A stretch of DNA of 64,000 nucleotides, taken from assembly GCA_023301465.1 (NCBI GenBank), contig JALZUQ010000010.1, forward strand, positions 1 to 64,000, given 5' to 3'. Positions 29,337 through 39,462 of the stretch are shown piece by piece; positions within the stretch are counted from its first letter, which is position 1; each line of letters starts with the position of its first letter. A program made the translations under genes and the position numbers. A model generated the notes under the pieces. The model was given only the letters and a program-made list of their open reading frames with translations. It had not been told where the DNA came from and did not search any database. Source of the stretch: Oligoflexales bacterium. Its GTDB lineage: Bacteria > Bdellovibrionota_B > Oligoflexia > Oligoflexales > JALZUQ01.

Positions 29337-29480
29337 AAAACCCTCCCCCGAGTTTAGATAATTTTTGACTGGCTAGTTAGTCAATTTGTAACTCTTTGCC
29401 AAAACAATCACAAGCAAATTAAGTATCTTGCCTTAAAAATGTATATTTACTCATCACACTTGATTCAGTACTCTATAGAG

Positions 29481-30563
29481 ATGAATAAAAACAAAACAAA
29501 TAAAACTATTGGAATTCTAACCGGAGGTGGTGACTGCCCCGGATTGAATGCAGCTATCCGTTCACTAGTCAAATGCAGCGAGCAATTAGGCATCCATGTA
29601 AAAGGAGTCAAAAAAAGTTTTAACGGGCTCTGGGATGAAGATGGTGAAATTTTTGACCTAACCTCAAAACAAGTAGACGATATTCAGTTTGATGGTGGAA
29701 CGATTTTACAAACCTGTAACAGTGGAAGCCCATTTCACAAAAACTCAAAACAAGATCAAAACAAAATTATTGAGGCCGTTAAAAACAAACTCAAAAAACA
29801 CAACATCGATGTACTTGTGGTAATTGGTGGCGATGGGACTCAAACGATTGCTGCAGAATTTAATCAAGTTGGTGTTCCTATCGTTGGAATTCCTAAGACT
29901 ATTGATAACGATTTAGAAGCAACCGAACTTACCATTGGTTTTCAAACAGCAGTTCAAATTGCTGCTGATTCTCTTCACAGACTTCAAGCAAGTGCCGAGT
30001 CACATGAAAGAGTGATGATCTTAGAAGTGATGGGAAGAGATTCGGGACATATTGCACTTCATGCAGGAATTGCTGGATACGCACATGGAATTTTAGTTCC
30101 TGAAATTCCATATGATCCTAGTATTGTTGCAAAGATGATTGATGACAGAAGAAAGTCTGGCAAACATTTTAGCACCATCGTTATTGCTGAAGGGGCATTT
30201 GCAAAGGAGCATAAACGCACGATGTTTCAAACCGCTTCAGGAGATAAAGTCCTTAGAGGTGCTTCTCATGAACTTGCTCAACTCCTCCATGAGGAGACAG
30301 GCCTTAAAATGAGGTCGACGATTTTAGGTTATATCCAACGTGGTGGTGCACCTTGCATTCAAGATGCCATACTTGCAAACCGTTATGCGTCTGAAGCAAT
30401 TGAACGCATTGCAGCTGGACGCCACGGGTTTATTGTAAGCATGACTGATGATATGATGCGAGAAATCAGGTTTGATGAAATCAAAGGAAAAAGAAGAAAG
30501 ATCGGCCCAAAAGATCCCTACTTAAAAGTAGCGAGAGCTCATGGAATTTGTTTAGGCGAGTAA
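29481..30563 (+). CDS. pfkA: 6-phosphofructokinase
   Basis: GGGDCPGLNAAIR, GGDGTQ, PKTIDND, MGRDSGHIA, YIQRGG motifs. Confidence 0.92.
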   Translation: MNKNKTNKTIGILTGGGDCPGLNAAIRSLVKCSEQLGIHVKGVKKSFNGLWDEDGEIFDLTSKQVDDIQFDGGTILQTCNSGSPFHKNSKQDQNKIIEAVKNKLKKHNIDVLVVIGGDGTQTIAAEFNQVGVPIVGIPKTIDNDLEATELTIGFQTAVQIAADSLHRLQASAESHERVMILEVMGRDSGHIALHAGIAGYAHGILVPEIPYDPSIVAKMIDDRRKSGKHFSTIVIAEGAFAKEHKRTMFQTASGDKVLRGASHELAQLLHEETGLKMRSTILGYIQRGGAPCIQDAILANRYASEAIERIAAGRHGFIVSMTDDMMREIRFDEIKGKRRKIGPKDPYLKVARAHGICLGE

Positions 30564-30565
30564 AC

Positions 30566-31999
30566 TTAATTTTTACAGTTATTAGAATCATCAAGGATAT
30601 TTGAAAAATCATAGTTTTGCTTCATGATTTGAACCATAAGTTCTTCTCGGCACTCAGCAAGTTCTGAAAATATAGTACCGTGACCACCAGACTCAACTCG
30701 AAGAAAGTGCTTATCACCGTGAACTCTTGACTGAGCTTCATAATGAGTTTCTGCCCATTCTAGGGTAGTTGCAGGGTCTAGTGTTCCCTGAAAGTAAACT
30801 ACCGGAGATTTTACTGGATAATCTGCAGGTGTGTAAAGTTCATTTCTAACACCACGGTACTCAGTATCACAGCTTCTATCTTCAGGTTGTCTAATAAGTT
30901 GCAATTGGCCATTTAGATCAAAGGTTACATTATCAATTTCAGTGCGAGGTCTTTCTCGACAAGTAATGTGAAAATAAACTAAATCAGCACCAATGACTTC
31001 CACAGGTGGTGGACCTGTATACGACTCTCCAGTAAAGTCCGCTAAACGTTGTTGATACTCAAAACTATTTGTATTGATGTTATCAAGATTTCCTAAATAC
31101 ATAACCTCTTGCATGAGACCAATAATATTGCCTCGCATTCTATTGACAATAATATCTGCTAGTGCTTGTGGATAAAAACGAACTACTTGAATGAGGTTTC
31201 TGGTAGCTGTTGTTAGTAAGTTAAAAATAGGAAAACTCACAATCGTATTCCAAACTTGTTGAAAAAAGTGATAATAACTCTTGGTTGTAAACTCATGAAC
31301 TCCCATAATACCAGAAAGAATCACTGTACTTGGTGGAACCATGTCATATTTTTCAGTAAAGTGACTTAACATTGTTGCGACTTTTGTTCCGTACGAAGAA
31401 CCCACCACAATATATTGATTCAATTTTAATTTTTTAATGACTTGAATAATATCGTGAGCATAGTTTATAGATGACATATCATCTACAAATTCATTAAACG
31501 CTCCATTGTAAACATTACAACCTAAACCTCGTGGATCTAACAAAACTAAATTCGCTGGGAAAAGTTCTTGGTACGACTCAAGAGATACAATTCCATCACC
31601 GCCGGGACCACCCTGAATAAAAATAAATGTTGGAAGCTCAGGATCTTTTTGAATGTGCTGATAATGAAAACGGTAATAGTTTGTATTTGGTTTTTTGGGG
31701 TCGATATCTGCTCTGACAAAATCAACACCAGAGTTATTACAACCTATTTTAGTAGACGGGAAACTTTGATCTGTACCGGTTGCTGGAATATATTGAAGTT
31801 GCTCCTTGTTATTTGAGCCAATGTTTTTTATTTCATCTTTATCACTATCATCAAAAGAAGAGGGTTTATCTGGAATATCAATATCAACAACTGAGTCATC
31901 TCGAATCCCACCTTGTTGCTGAATTGGAATAAGTTCAGGCTGGCACCCCACGGTTGCAAGCGACAAGAGCAATAAAGCCATTTGAATAAGTAATTTCAT
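30566..31999 (-). CDS. Alpha/beta hydrolase (S33/TAP-like peptidase family), lipoprotein
   Basis: FIQGGPGGDG, DPRGLGCN, VGSSYGTKVA nucleophile elbow; lipobox ATVGC. Confidence 0.8.
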   Translation of the reverse strand: MKLLIQMALLLLSLATVGCQPELIPIQQQGGIRDDSVVDIDIPDKPSSFDDSDKDEIKNIGSNNKEQLQYIPATGTDQSFPSTKIGCNNSGVDFVRADIDPKKPNTNYYRFHYQHIQKDPELPTFIFIQGGPGGDGIVSLESYQELFPANLVLLDPRGLGCNVYNGAFNEFVDDMSSINYAHDIIQVIKKLKLNQYIVVGSSYGTKVATMLSHFTEKYDMVPPSTVILSGIMGVHEFTTKSYYHFFQQVWNTIVSFPIFNLLTTATRNLIQVVRFYPQALADIIVNRMRGNIIGLMQEVMYLGNLDNINTNSFEYQQRLADFTGESYTGPPPVEVIGADLVYFHITCRERPRTEIDNVTFDLNGQLQLIRQPEDRSCDTEYRGVRNELYTPADYPVKSPVVYFQGTLDPATTLEWAETHYEAQSRVHGDKHFLRVESGGHGTIFSELAECREELMVQIMKQNYDFSNILDDSNNCKN

Positions 32000-32212
32000 A
32001 CCCTTTATTATCCAAAAGGCATGCCAACAAAGAACCCTACAACTAACTAAAACTATTAATATAAATTATCATGCGAAAAAGGTCTTTTGTCTAAAACCTG
32101 TCAGTTGATAGTGAGTTGACTTAAAAACATAGATTTAAATTAATTATATTAGACTGTTATGATTTTTTGATTATTAAATGCACAATATGTTTAAATATGA
32201 TACAGTTCGCCT

Positions 32213-33115
32213 ATGAAATTTATCTATGCCACCTTACTGTATTTCTTTGTGACATCACTTTGTGTTGCTCAAAAGAAATATGAATACCAACACCCTCAAC
32301 TCCACTTGTATTCATTTGACCTAAATATTCAAGAACCAATACTTGATAAAGCGTTTGATATGGCAAGTAAGCAATCCATTGGAGGGGTTTCAAAAATAAA
32401 GCTCGATGATCATGTGATCTATATCATTGGAGAAAAACATTCAGAGTCAAATAAAAGTGAATCTTATTTTGAAAATATTTTAAACTTTAAAAATATTGTA
32501 GTCATGGAAGAAGGGCAAGGTTTCTCCTGCTCGTGTGAAAAGTGTTCTTCGAGTCTTGGTCTTGAAGATATTCATCTCCATAAAGATTGTTTAAATATCA
32601 TCAATAGAAATATTGCATTTCAAGAAAATGCTTTAGGTAAAGAAGATTTTCCTTTTCCCAGTAAATCCTATTTTGAACAAAATGAAAATTTTAGTTCTTA
32701 TCTTATCGATTATGAAGTTTTTTTAGAACAACCTAAATACTTACTTCGTGAAATAGTTTCTGAACCAAGAAACATTATTTTCATTCAAAACATTGAAACA
32801 ACATTAAAACAAAAAAAAGAAAAGTATATAGTTATTAAAGTCGGTGAGATTCACAGGTCATATATTACGCTTCATTTTTTAGAAAACTACTCAGATGCTA
32901 CCGTAGAGATAAGTTGCACAAAAAAATCAAATGAAATTTTGTATGAACAAGCTCTTCAACAAACTAGTCTTTATAAACTTTCAAGCGATAAAAAAGTAAA
33001 GCACATCGCATATAAAAACGCGATATATTACCTAAGATTAATAAAACGCAACAAGCAATGTGCTAATAAAATTCTCAAACGGCAGTCTTTAGAAAACACA
33101 GTCCAACCCTTGTAA
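32213..33115 (+). CDS. Secreted protein with two GxxH motifs (TIKI/TraB/ChaN superfamily-like)
   Basis: Signal peptide; YIIGEKHSE...IVVMEEG and later VIKVGEIHRSY. Confidence 0.5.
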   Translation: MKFIYATLLYFFVTSLCVAQKKYEYQHPQLHLYSFDLNIQEPILDKAFDMASKQSIGGVSKIKLDDHVIYIIGEKHSESNKSESYFENILNFKNIVVMEEGQGFSCSCEKCSSSLGLEDIHLHKDCLNIINRNIAFQENALGKEDFPFPSKSYFEQNENFSSYLIDYEVFLEQPKYLLREIVSEPRNIIFIQNIETTLKQKKEKYIVIKVGEIHRSYITLHFLENYSDATVEISCTKKSNEILYEQALQQTSLYKLSSDKKVKHIAYKNAIYYLRLIKRNKQCANKILKRQSLENTVQPL

Positions 33116-33295
33116 TACACTCAGCATTCCTTTTACTAAAAACCTTTGGTGTCAGTACTTAAGTGACTATAACTAGGCAAATTCTATCCCATAAAACCAA
33201 ATCACCTTTGATTATCACATTATAAGAAAATAGTGATTTAGACTTTAAAAATCCTTCCGATAAAATGACATCTTATTTAAATTTAAAGGAATATC

Positions 33296-34345
33296 ATGAA
33301 AGCCTATAGTATTGTTATTGCCGTTGCACTTTCGTCACTTATTTATTGCCAAAGCACACAAAACCGAAGTCAATTAGGTAGCACTCAACAGACTGAAGAT
33401 GTTAAGGAAGTAGAAATCACACTTATTTCAAACCCCAAACATTGTCCACCATGTGTCAGATTTGACCCAATCTATAAAGAGTTACAAAAAAAGTATGCTA
33501 ATGACCCAAAAGTAAAACTCATTGACCATAAAAACACAGCCCCATTTTATGATTTTGACGAAAACGGAAATCGCAAAGCTGGGTTTTCTCCTGAATGGGA
33601 AGCCTTTAGACAAAAGCATGAGATAAAGGGAGTTCCAGTTATCAGAGTCAGAATTAAAAATAAAGACGGTCAACATATTGGTCAAAAAACGCTACCTTCA
33701 GAAGAAAATGGATTTACTGTTGAAAAAGATTTTTATCAATTCACTGCAACTGATAAAATAGAAAAAGAGTATCTTGAAAACTATATTCAAAATAGCTTAA
33801 AAGGCCTAAATGTGAACCCTACTTTTGCTACGCAACAACCGCAGAACCTCAATCCAAACCCAACCTTTAAAGCCGACATGCTTATTATAGGTAGCGATTC
33901 ACTTCAAATTATAAGAGATGAAAATGGCCTGCCAATAAAACTTAAACAAGGAAGCTATATCTTTGACCCTAATAAATCTTCAAGCTTTTCTTTATCAAAT
34001 GGCTCACAAATCAAATCTAGTGAAAATCTTGAAGGATTTGCTTTTGATCACTGTATTGATGGAAACTGCAAAACTATTCACTTTCCGACAGGTTACTCAT
34101 TATATCCTGACCTTACCCCAAAGGATTCAACGAATGTGGAAAACAACACTTTTACTGAAGTTAAAATTGAGTTTAAACTTTGTGGGCATGTCTGCGAGTT
34201 CAAAGATGAAATGGCAAAACTAGAAGATATTGTTGCAAATAAATATGAAGGCTTGTCATACGAAAAAGTTAAGCAAGCTCTTGAAGAACTAAAGAAAGGT
34301 AGCGACGAATTTAAAGATGTTGCTATACCAGATCTAAAAAAATAA
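33296..34345 (+). CDS. Thioredoxin-fold-like lipoprotein
   Basis: Lipobox SLIYC; KHCPPCVRFDPIYKELQKKYANDPKVKLIDH resembles a CxxC thioredoxin N-terminus. Confidence 0.6.
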   Translation: MKAYSIVIAVALSSLIYCQSTQNRSQLGSTQQTEDVKEVEITLISNPKHCPPCVRFDPIYKELQKKYANDPKVKLIDHKNTAPFYDFDENGNRKAGFSPEWEAFRQKHEIKGVPVIRVRIKNKDGQHIGQKTLPSEENGFTVEKDFYQFTATDKIEKEYLENYIQNSLKGLNVNPTFATQQPQNLNPNPTFKADMLIIGSDSLQIIRDENGLPIKLKQGSYIFDPNKSSSFSLSNGSQIKSSENLEGFAFDHCIDGNCKTIHFPTGYSLYPDLTPKDSTNVENNTFTEVKIEFKLCGHVCEFKDEMAKLEDIVANKYEGLSYEKVKQALEELKKGSDEFKDVAIPDLKK

Positions 34346-34612
34346 TTACTCGCAGGAGCAAAGCCATATATCGGCTTTGCTCTCTGAAATGATCTGTTCG
34401 CCTAGTTTTTCTTTTTGAATGCATTTTTTTGTCGTTTCACACTCAGAGTTTAACTCTCTTAATCGACAACTATCTACTGACTTCACATCATCACACAAAC
34501 TCATTACTTCGTAATTTAAAACATCGCTATCTTCTGAACGTACGATGGACTTACAAGAAAATAAGCTCAGTGCAAAAAATAATAAAAATAGTAAACGCAT
34601 CATGTGCCTCAT
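34346..34612 (-). CDS. Small Cys-containing lipoprotein
   Basis: Lipobox LSLFSC, 88 aa. Confidence 0.55.
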   Translation of the reverse strand: MRHMMRLLFLLFFALSLFSCKSIVRSEDSDVLNYEVMSLCDDVKSVDSCRLRELNSECETTKKCIQKEKLGEQIISESKADIWLCSCE

Positions 34613-34614
34613 TA

Positions 34615-34926
34615 TTAGTACTCAATATATTCTACAGCATTTCCAGACGGGTCGTGAATATAAACTGATTTTGAGCCATCACGGTGTTTGCTGGCATTTC
34701 CATACTCACTTGCATCTTTAACCTCAAAGGCTAAATGAGCAGGATGTTGCTCGGCATTCACAAGAGCAAGCTTAATATTGCCAAATTGAATAAACGCCCA
34801 AGTATCATCTGAGTATATCACCTCACAATCAAACTTTGAGCTATACCACGCAATAGACTCTGACACTGATTTTACACATATTGCCACATGGTCGATAGAA
34901 GACAGCTTCTTTGGGTTGTCTCTCAT
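34615..34926 (-). CDS. VOC/glyoxalase-family protein
   Basis: SSIDHVAICVKSVSESIAWYSSKF...HLAFEV...VYIHDPSGNAVEYIEY. Confidence 0.8.
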   Translation of the reverse strand: MRDNPKKLSSIDHVAICVKSVSESIAWYSSKFDCEVIYSDDTWAFIQFGNIKLALVNAEQHPAHLAFEVKDASEYGNASKHRDGSKSVYIHDPSGNAVEYIEY

Positions 34927-35273
34927 AGTTGCTCTAACTTCTCTACGGGACGTGCAATCATGGCACGATCACCTTGGATAAGAATTGGTCGTTGAAGTAA
35001 CTTTGGGCATTCCAATAAAGCTGACTCTAGTTTTGCTTCATCAGCTTCCGCTAAATTATTCTCTGAGTAATACGATTCTTTTACACGCATCATTTCACGG
35101 TATGATGAAAGTTTCAGGGTTTTCTTTAGTTGCTTCACTTCACTAGCCGTCAGTCCATGCTTGATGTACTCATAAGTTTCATAAGAAATATTTGCGTCAT
35201 CTAAAAACTTCGCTGCATTTCTGCAAGTAGAACATTTTGGGTTAAAATAAACTTTCCATTTACTCATATTCAC
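34923..35273 (-). CDS. ArsC/Spx-family arsenate reductase-like protein
   Basis: VYFNPKCSTCRNAAKFLDD...YIKHGLTASEVKQL...RPILIQGDRAMIARP. Confidence 0.85.
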   Translation of the reverse strand: MNMSKWKVYFNPKCSTCRNAAKFLDDANISYETYEYIKHGLTASEVKQLKKTLKLSSYREMMRVKESYYSENNLAEADEAKLESALLECPKLLQRPILIQGDRAMIARPVEKLEQL

Positions 35274-35277
35274 TTCC

Positions 35278-36282
35278 TTATTTTCGAATAACTTCTATAT
35301 CATCTAAAGACGAAATTAAAACCTGTGGATTTGCCTGATTGGAAGAAACAACATTAAAAGTCCCTTTTACTCTTAATTGAAGTGAACAGTTTATAAAACG
35401 TCCTCTTCTAAACTCGATATTAGATTTGTCTGTTTCACTTGCCCATAATTTAGCAATTTTTTCTCTCATCTCCGTAAATAATTTAAAGTCACTAAAATTT
35501 AAGAGAGTATAATTACGAACATGGCCCCATTTATCTGTTTGTGTCACCGCAAAAACATCGAACTTAATTTGTGGGCTCTTTGGAAACCTAACAAGACAAC
35601 CTGTAATATCAGCAGGCTTTGTATTTTGATCCTTTATATTCAAAAGTCGTTTTGTTGGCTGTGAATTGTCTAAAAATAGATGAGGCGGTGATTTTGGTGA
35701 ACGACGTAACTTAAAGCTCATTTCAACACTATCATTTCGTGAAAGTTCATCTAAATCAGATGACCATTTTGAAACAAACATTGGTAATACTACTTTTTTG
35801 TACTCTACTACCAGCAAATGATTTGGAGCTCCGTTTACTTTGGTTTTTGAGATGGTATGGATTTTAAAGACTGCTCGGCTTTTTTTGACTAGATCACCTA
35901 GATCAATTTTTCTAGGGTGAGCCTCTGTTCCATGCCCAGTATATCGTTTCAAAACTTTTAGGGTCTCGACTCGAAGATGTTCAGGCCCCCTACCCTTAGA
36001 CTCAACTTCTCCTTGAACAAGTAATTTATCGTGACGCTTAAGTTTAAAGTCACTCAGGTTTAAGTCTTTACTATAAACAGGGAAATCATAGCGATCAAAA
36101 AAGTTCTTTGGGTTCCACCATGAGAATACATATAGCCCATACGCTTCATAAACTCCGTGAACTCTTAACTGAGCACCTTTACCCTCTACATCCTCAACCA
36201 GTTGATCTAATGTAGTAGTCTCTTGTGCATGTGCAAACGCACCAAAAAAACAAAAAGCTAACGCATATATAAAATGCTTCAT
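35278..36282 (-). CDS. Hypothetical secreted protein
   Basis: 334 aa ORF with signal peptide. Confidence 0.6.
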   Translation of the reverse strand: MKHFIYALAFCFFGAFAHAQETTTLDQLVEDVEGKGAQLRVHGVYEAYGLYVFSWWNPKNFFDRYDFPVYSKDLNLSDFKLKRHDKLLVQGEVESKGRGPEHLRVETLKVLKRYTGHGTEAHPRKIDLGDLVKKSRAVFKIHTISKTKVNGAPNHLLVVEYKKVVLPMFVSKWSSDLDELSRNDSVEMSFKLRRSPKSPPHLFLDNSQPTKRLLNIKDQNTKPADITGCLVRFPKSPQIKFDVFAVTQTDKWGHVRNYTLLNFSDFKLFTEMREKIAKLWASETDKSNIEFRRGRFINCSLQLRVKGTFNVVSSNQANPQVLISSLDDIEVIRK

Positions 36283-36335
36283 CGTAATCCTACCTTTTAA
36301 ATATAAATAGTTTCTCCTTGTCTTTTAACAAAAAA

Positions 36336-36370
36336 AAGCTCTCCCGTTAAGAGGGAGAGCTTTCTTTTTA
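36336..36370 (-). terminator. Rho-independent terminator of the ompA-like gene
   Basis: Minus strand AAGCTCTCCC...GGGAGAGCTTTTTTTT. Confidence 0.85.
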
Positions 36371-36409
36371 GCTTAGTTCTTAAGCACATTTCACTGTGCA
36401 AAGACCGGC

Positions 36410-37780
36410 TTATTGAAAGATTTTAAATTCAACACGTCTGTTTGTAGCACGACCAGAAGCAGTTGCGTTGCTTGAGATTGGCTGAGACTCACCGTAACCC
36501 ATTGCTTTTAGTTTTGATCCATCAAAACCACCGCGACGAATAAGGTCAGCTTTAATTGCATTTGAACGTCTTTGACTTAGTTTTTTATTCAAAGCATCAG
36601 AACCTGATGAGTCAGTATGGCCGGCAATTTCAACAGAAGTAAAAGGTCTTTGCTTTAATGCTTTTACAACACGATTCAACTCAGCTTGAGTTGTTGCGTT
36701 TTTGCTAATAACAGCAGAACCAGATGCGAACTTGATGTTTTTAACAGTGATTGTTTGAGCTGGTTGCTCTGGAGCTTTCACCATTGGAGCTGGCATTGGC
36801 ATTGGCTTTGGAGCTGGTGGAGGAGTGTATTTTGGTGCCATTGCTTTTGCAGCACCGAAGTGCCAGTTAACACCAGCATAAACACGATAATCAGCAGTGT
36901 TGATACCATGGCTCATTTCTGTTGCAACACCGTAATGGATATTCGATCCATTTTCGCCACAGCTATGCTTCATACCAAAAAGAGCTTCAAAAGGAGACTG
37001 AATTCTATCAGTTACTGAAGAAGTTTCTTCTGTTGTTCCAGCACCGTAGAATTCCGTTAGGAATGAAGTGTTCTGAGTAAGGTGGAATGCAAGAGCAACT
37101 GAACCAGTAATCATATTGTTTAATGGTCTATAGTTTCCGGCAACATCATCACCTGCTGATCTCCACTGGTAACCAGCGTTGAAAGCAAAGCTTAACCAGT
37201 TCATGACGTCAGCATTCGCAACAAGGTCAGCACCGAAGATCAAACTTGGATCATTACCAACGAATGGGTTTGGCTCTTGAACGTTATAGTTAACACGACC
37301 AATAATCGCTAAACCTTGACGGTCATTTCCTAAGAAACGAAACTTTGTGTTTGCTCTAACTTCGAGTAATCCCTCTAAGTTATTGTTGCTATTTGTATCA
37401 ACATCAAAGTTTTGAGTAAGAACTGTAGGGAAACTTAAACCAAAGCTCCAGCCTTCCATCAATCCCACTGCAATACTAAAGTGCCCAACAATCATATAAT
37501 CAGAAGGGTCACCGATATCATTACGCACGCTTTCGTCTTCTCTTGTTCCAGCAGGGAGATTTTGAGGATCTGCACTGTGAACAAAGTCAAACATAAGACC
37601 TAAATTGAATTGGCCTTTTTTCAGGGTAGCAGCTGACTCAACAGTCAAAAAATCTACACCATCTGTAGTTGGGTTAAAGATTTCGTAATCACTACCGATT
37701 ACACCTGCAACTGCGTTTTGTCCGGGAGTGAAAAAACTCACCACACCAAATAAAACGATCATCCCGATTCGCATCATCAT
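36410..37780 (-). CDS. Outer membrane beta-barrel protein with C-terminal OmpA domain
   Basis: VEIAGHTDSSGSDALNKKLSQRRSNAIKADLIRRG...GYGESQPISSNATASGRATNRRVEFKIFQ. Confidence 0.9.
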   Translation of the reverse strand: MMMRIGMIVLFGVVSFFTPGQNAVAGVIGSDYEIFNPTTDGVDFLTVESAATLKKGQFNLGLMFDFVHSADPQNLPAGTREDESVRNDIGDPSDYMIVGHFSIAVGLMEGWSFGLSFPTVLTQNFDVDTNSNNNLEGLLEVRANTKFRFLGNDRQGLAIIGRVNYNVQEPNPFVGNDPSLIFGADLVANADVMNWLSFAFNAGYQWRSAGDDVAGNYRPLNNMITGSVALAFHLTQNTSFLTEFYGAGTTEETSSVTDRIQSPFEALFGMKHSCGENGSNIHYGVATEMSHGINTADYRVYAGVNWHFGAAKAMAPKYTPPPAPKPMPMPAPMVKAPEQPAQTITVKNIKFASGSAVISKNATTQAELNRVVKALKQRPFTSVEIAGHTDSSGSDALNKKLSQRRSNAIKADLIRRGGFDGSKLKAMGYGESQPISSNATASGRATNRRVEFKIFQ

Positions 37781-37881
37781 AATTAGACCTCATATAAAAA
37801 CATTTTTAACTACGTTAATATGGACTCCTAAAACCTCTGTGTCAAGTAAAGGCGGAATACCCAGGTTAAAAATATATTTGG

Positions 37882-39462
37882 TTAAACATCACTCACTTTT
37901 TCGAACTGTATTCCTTCATGGCGTTCCTGCCAAATTTTTATACGCCAATTTTGGTCGACTAATATACACCTTTGTTTCTTTTGATCCATGCAAATGAGAT
38001 CTCCCATGCTTTTGCAAAATTTTTCCATATCATCTTCTTCTTTTGCAAAAACCCACCTTGCTGTCTCAAAACGTAATGGCTGGAAGTCAACATCTACACC
38101 GTATTCATTCATGATGCGAAATTTCGCAACATCAAACTGCAACACCCCCACAACACCCAAAATTTGATCGTTGTTTAAAACCGGCCTAAAAACTTGAACC
38201 GCTCCTTCTTCAGATAATTGATCCAACGCTTTTTTGAGTTGCTTTGATTTAATAGGATCTTTTAAGACCACCCTTGAAAAATGCTCAGGAGCAAAAACAG
38301 GAATTCCAGTATAGTTGAGACTTTCGCCTTGTGTAAGAGTATCCCCAATCTTGAAAACTCCAGGGTCATGAATACCAACAATATCCCCTGCGTACGCTTC
38401 ATCTACTAAACTTCTATCTTGAGCCATAAACTGGGTTGGCCTTCCAAGCCTATGTTCTTTCTTCGATCTAACGACATAAGCTTTCATTCCACGTTCAAAC
38501 TTACCGGACACAATTCGCATGTACGCCACTCTATCGCGATGCTTTGGATCCATATTGGCTTGAATTTTAAAAATAAAGCTTGTGAACTTATTCTCATCCG
38601 GTTCAACAATTCTTTCTTTTGCAAGCCTAGGCTTTGGAGACGGTGCTAACTCAATTAGTGCACTCAATAATCGCTCAACACCAAAGTTATTAATAGCAGA
38701 CCCAAAAAACACAGGGGCAAGTTTTCCTGCCAAATACGCTTCATGATCAAAGGAATCCCCAGCCATAGAAATTAATTCAGCATCTTCCATTAGTTTAGCT
38801 GCTTTTTCAGCACCAAATTCTTTTGCTAAAACAGCTTCTTCTAATGGTAAATGACGTGCATCAATTTTTTGAGAACGATCATCCTTTGGATCAAAAAATA
38901 AAAAGGTTTTATTTTTGAGGTCATAAACTCCCTGAAACTCACGCCCCATACCCACTGGCCAAGTAATTGGACAAGTCTTAATGCCAAGAACTTTCTCGAT
39001 TTCATCCAAAAGCTCAAATGGATCTTTACCATCTCGGTCCATTTTATTGATAAAAGCGATGATAGGTGTTTTCTGATCTTGGCAGACCTGAAACAACTTT
39101 TTTGTTTGTGCTTCTACACCATTACCTGCGTCCATTAACATCAAGGCACTATCAACCGCAGTCAATGTTCTATAAGTATCTTCAGAAAAATCTTGGTGAC
39201 CGGGCGTATCAATAAGATTAATTTCATGATCATTAAAAGTAAAATTCATGACTGACGAAGTAACAGAGATACCGCGTTTTTTTTCTAGCTCCATCCAATC
39301 GGAAGTTGCAAATTTTTTACTTCTTTTGGCTTTAACAGACCCAGCCATTTGGATGGCTCCACCAAATAAAAGTAGCTTTTCGGTTAAGGTAGTTTTACCT
39401 GCATCCGGGTGAGAAATAATTGCAAAAGTTCTTCTTGCTTCGATAATCTTATCTATTCGCAT
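37882..39462 (-). CDS. prfC: Peptide chain release factor 3
   Basis: RTFAIISHPDAGKTTLTEKLL, KKRGISVTSSVM, DTPGHQDFSEDTYRTL. Confidence 0.93.
   Translation of the reverse strand: MRIDKIIEARRTFAIISHPDAGKTTLTEKLLLFGGAIQMAGSVKAKRSKKFATSDWMELEKKRGISVTSSVMNFTFNDHEINLIDTPGHQDFSEDTYRTLTAVDSALMLMDAGNGVEAQTKKLFQVCQDQKTPIIAFINKMDRDGKDPFELLDEIEKVLGIKTCPITWPVGMGREFQGVYDLKNKTFLFFDPKDDRSQKIDARHLPLEEAVLAKEFGAEKAAKLMEDAELISMAGDSFDHEAYLAGKLAPVFFGSAINNFGVERLLSALIELAPSPKPRLAKERIVEPDENKFTSFIFKIQANMDPKHRDRVAYMRIVSGKFERGMKAYVVRSKKEHRLGRPTQFMAQDRSLVDEAYAGDIVGIHDPGVFKIGDTLTQGESLNYTGIPVFAPEHFSRVVLKDPIKSKQLKKALDQLSEEGAVQVFRPVLNNDQILGVVGVLQFDVAKFRIMNEYGVDVDFQPLRFETARWVFAKEEDDMEKFCKSMGDLICMDQKKQRCILVDQNWRIKIWQERHEGIQFEKVSDV

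Noticed and set aside
29481-30563. Possible PPi-dependent phosphofructokinase
   Set aside because: PKTIDND has Lys at the position typical of PPi enzymes, but the GGDG motif retains Gly rather than Asp, which fits ATP-dependent group III enzymes better
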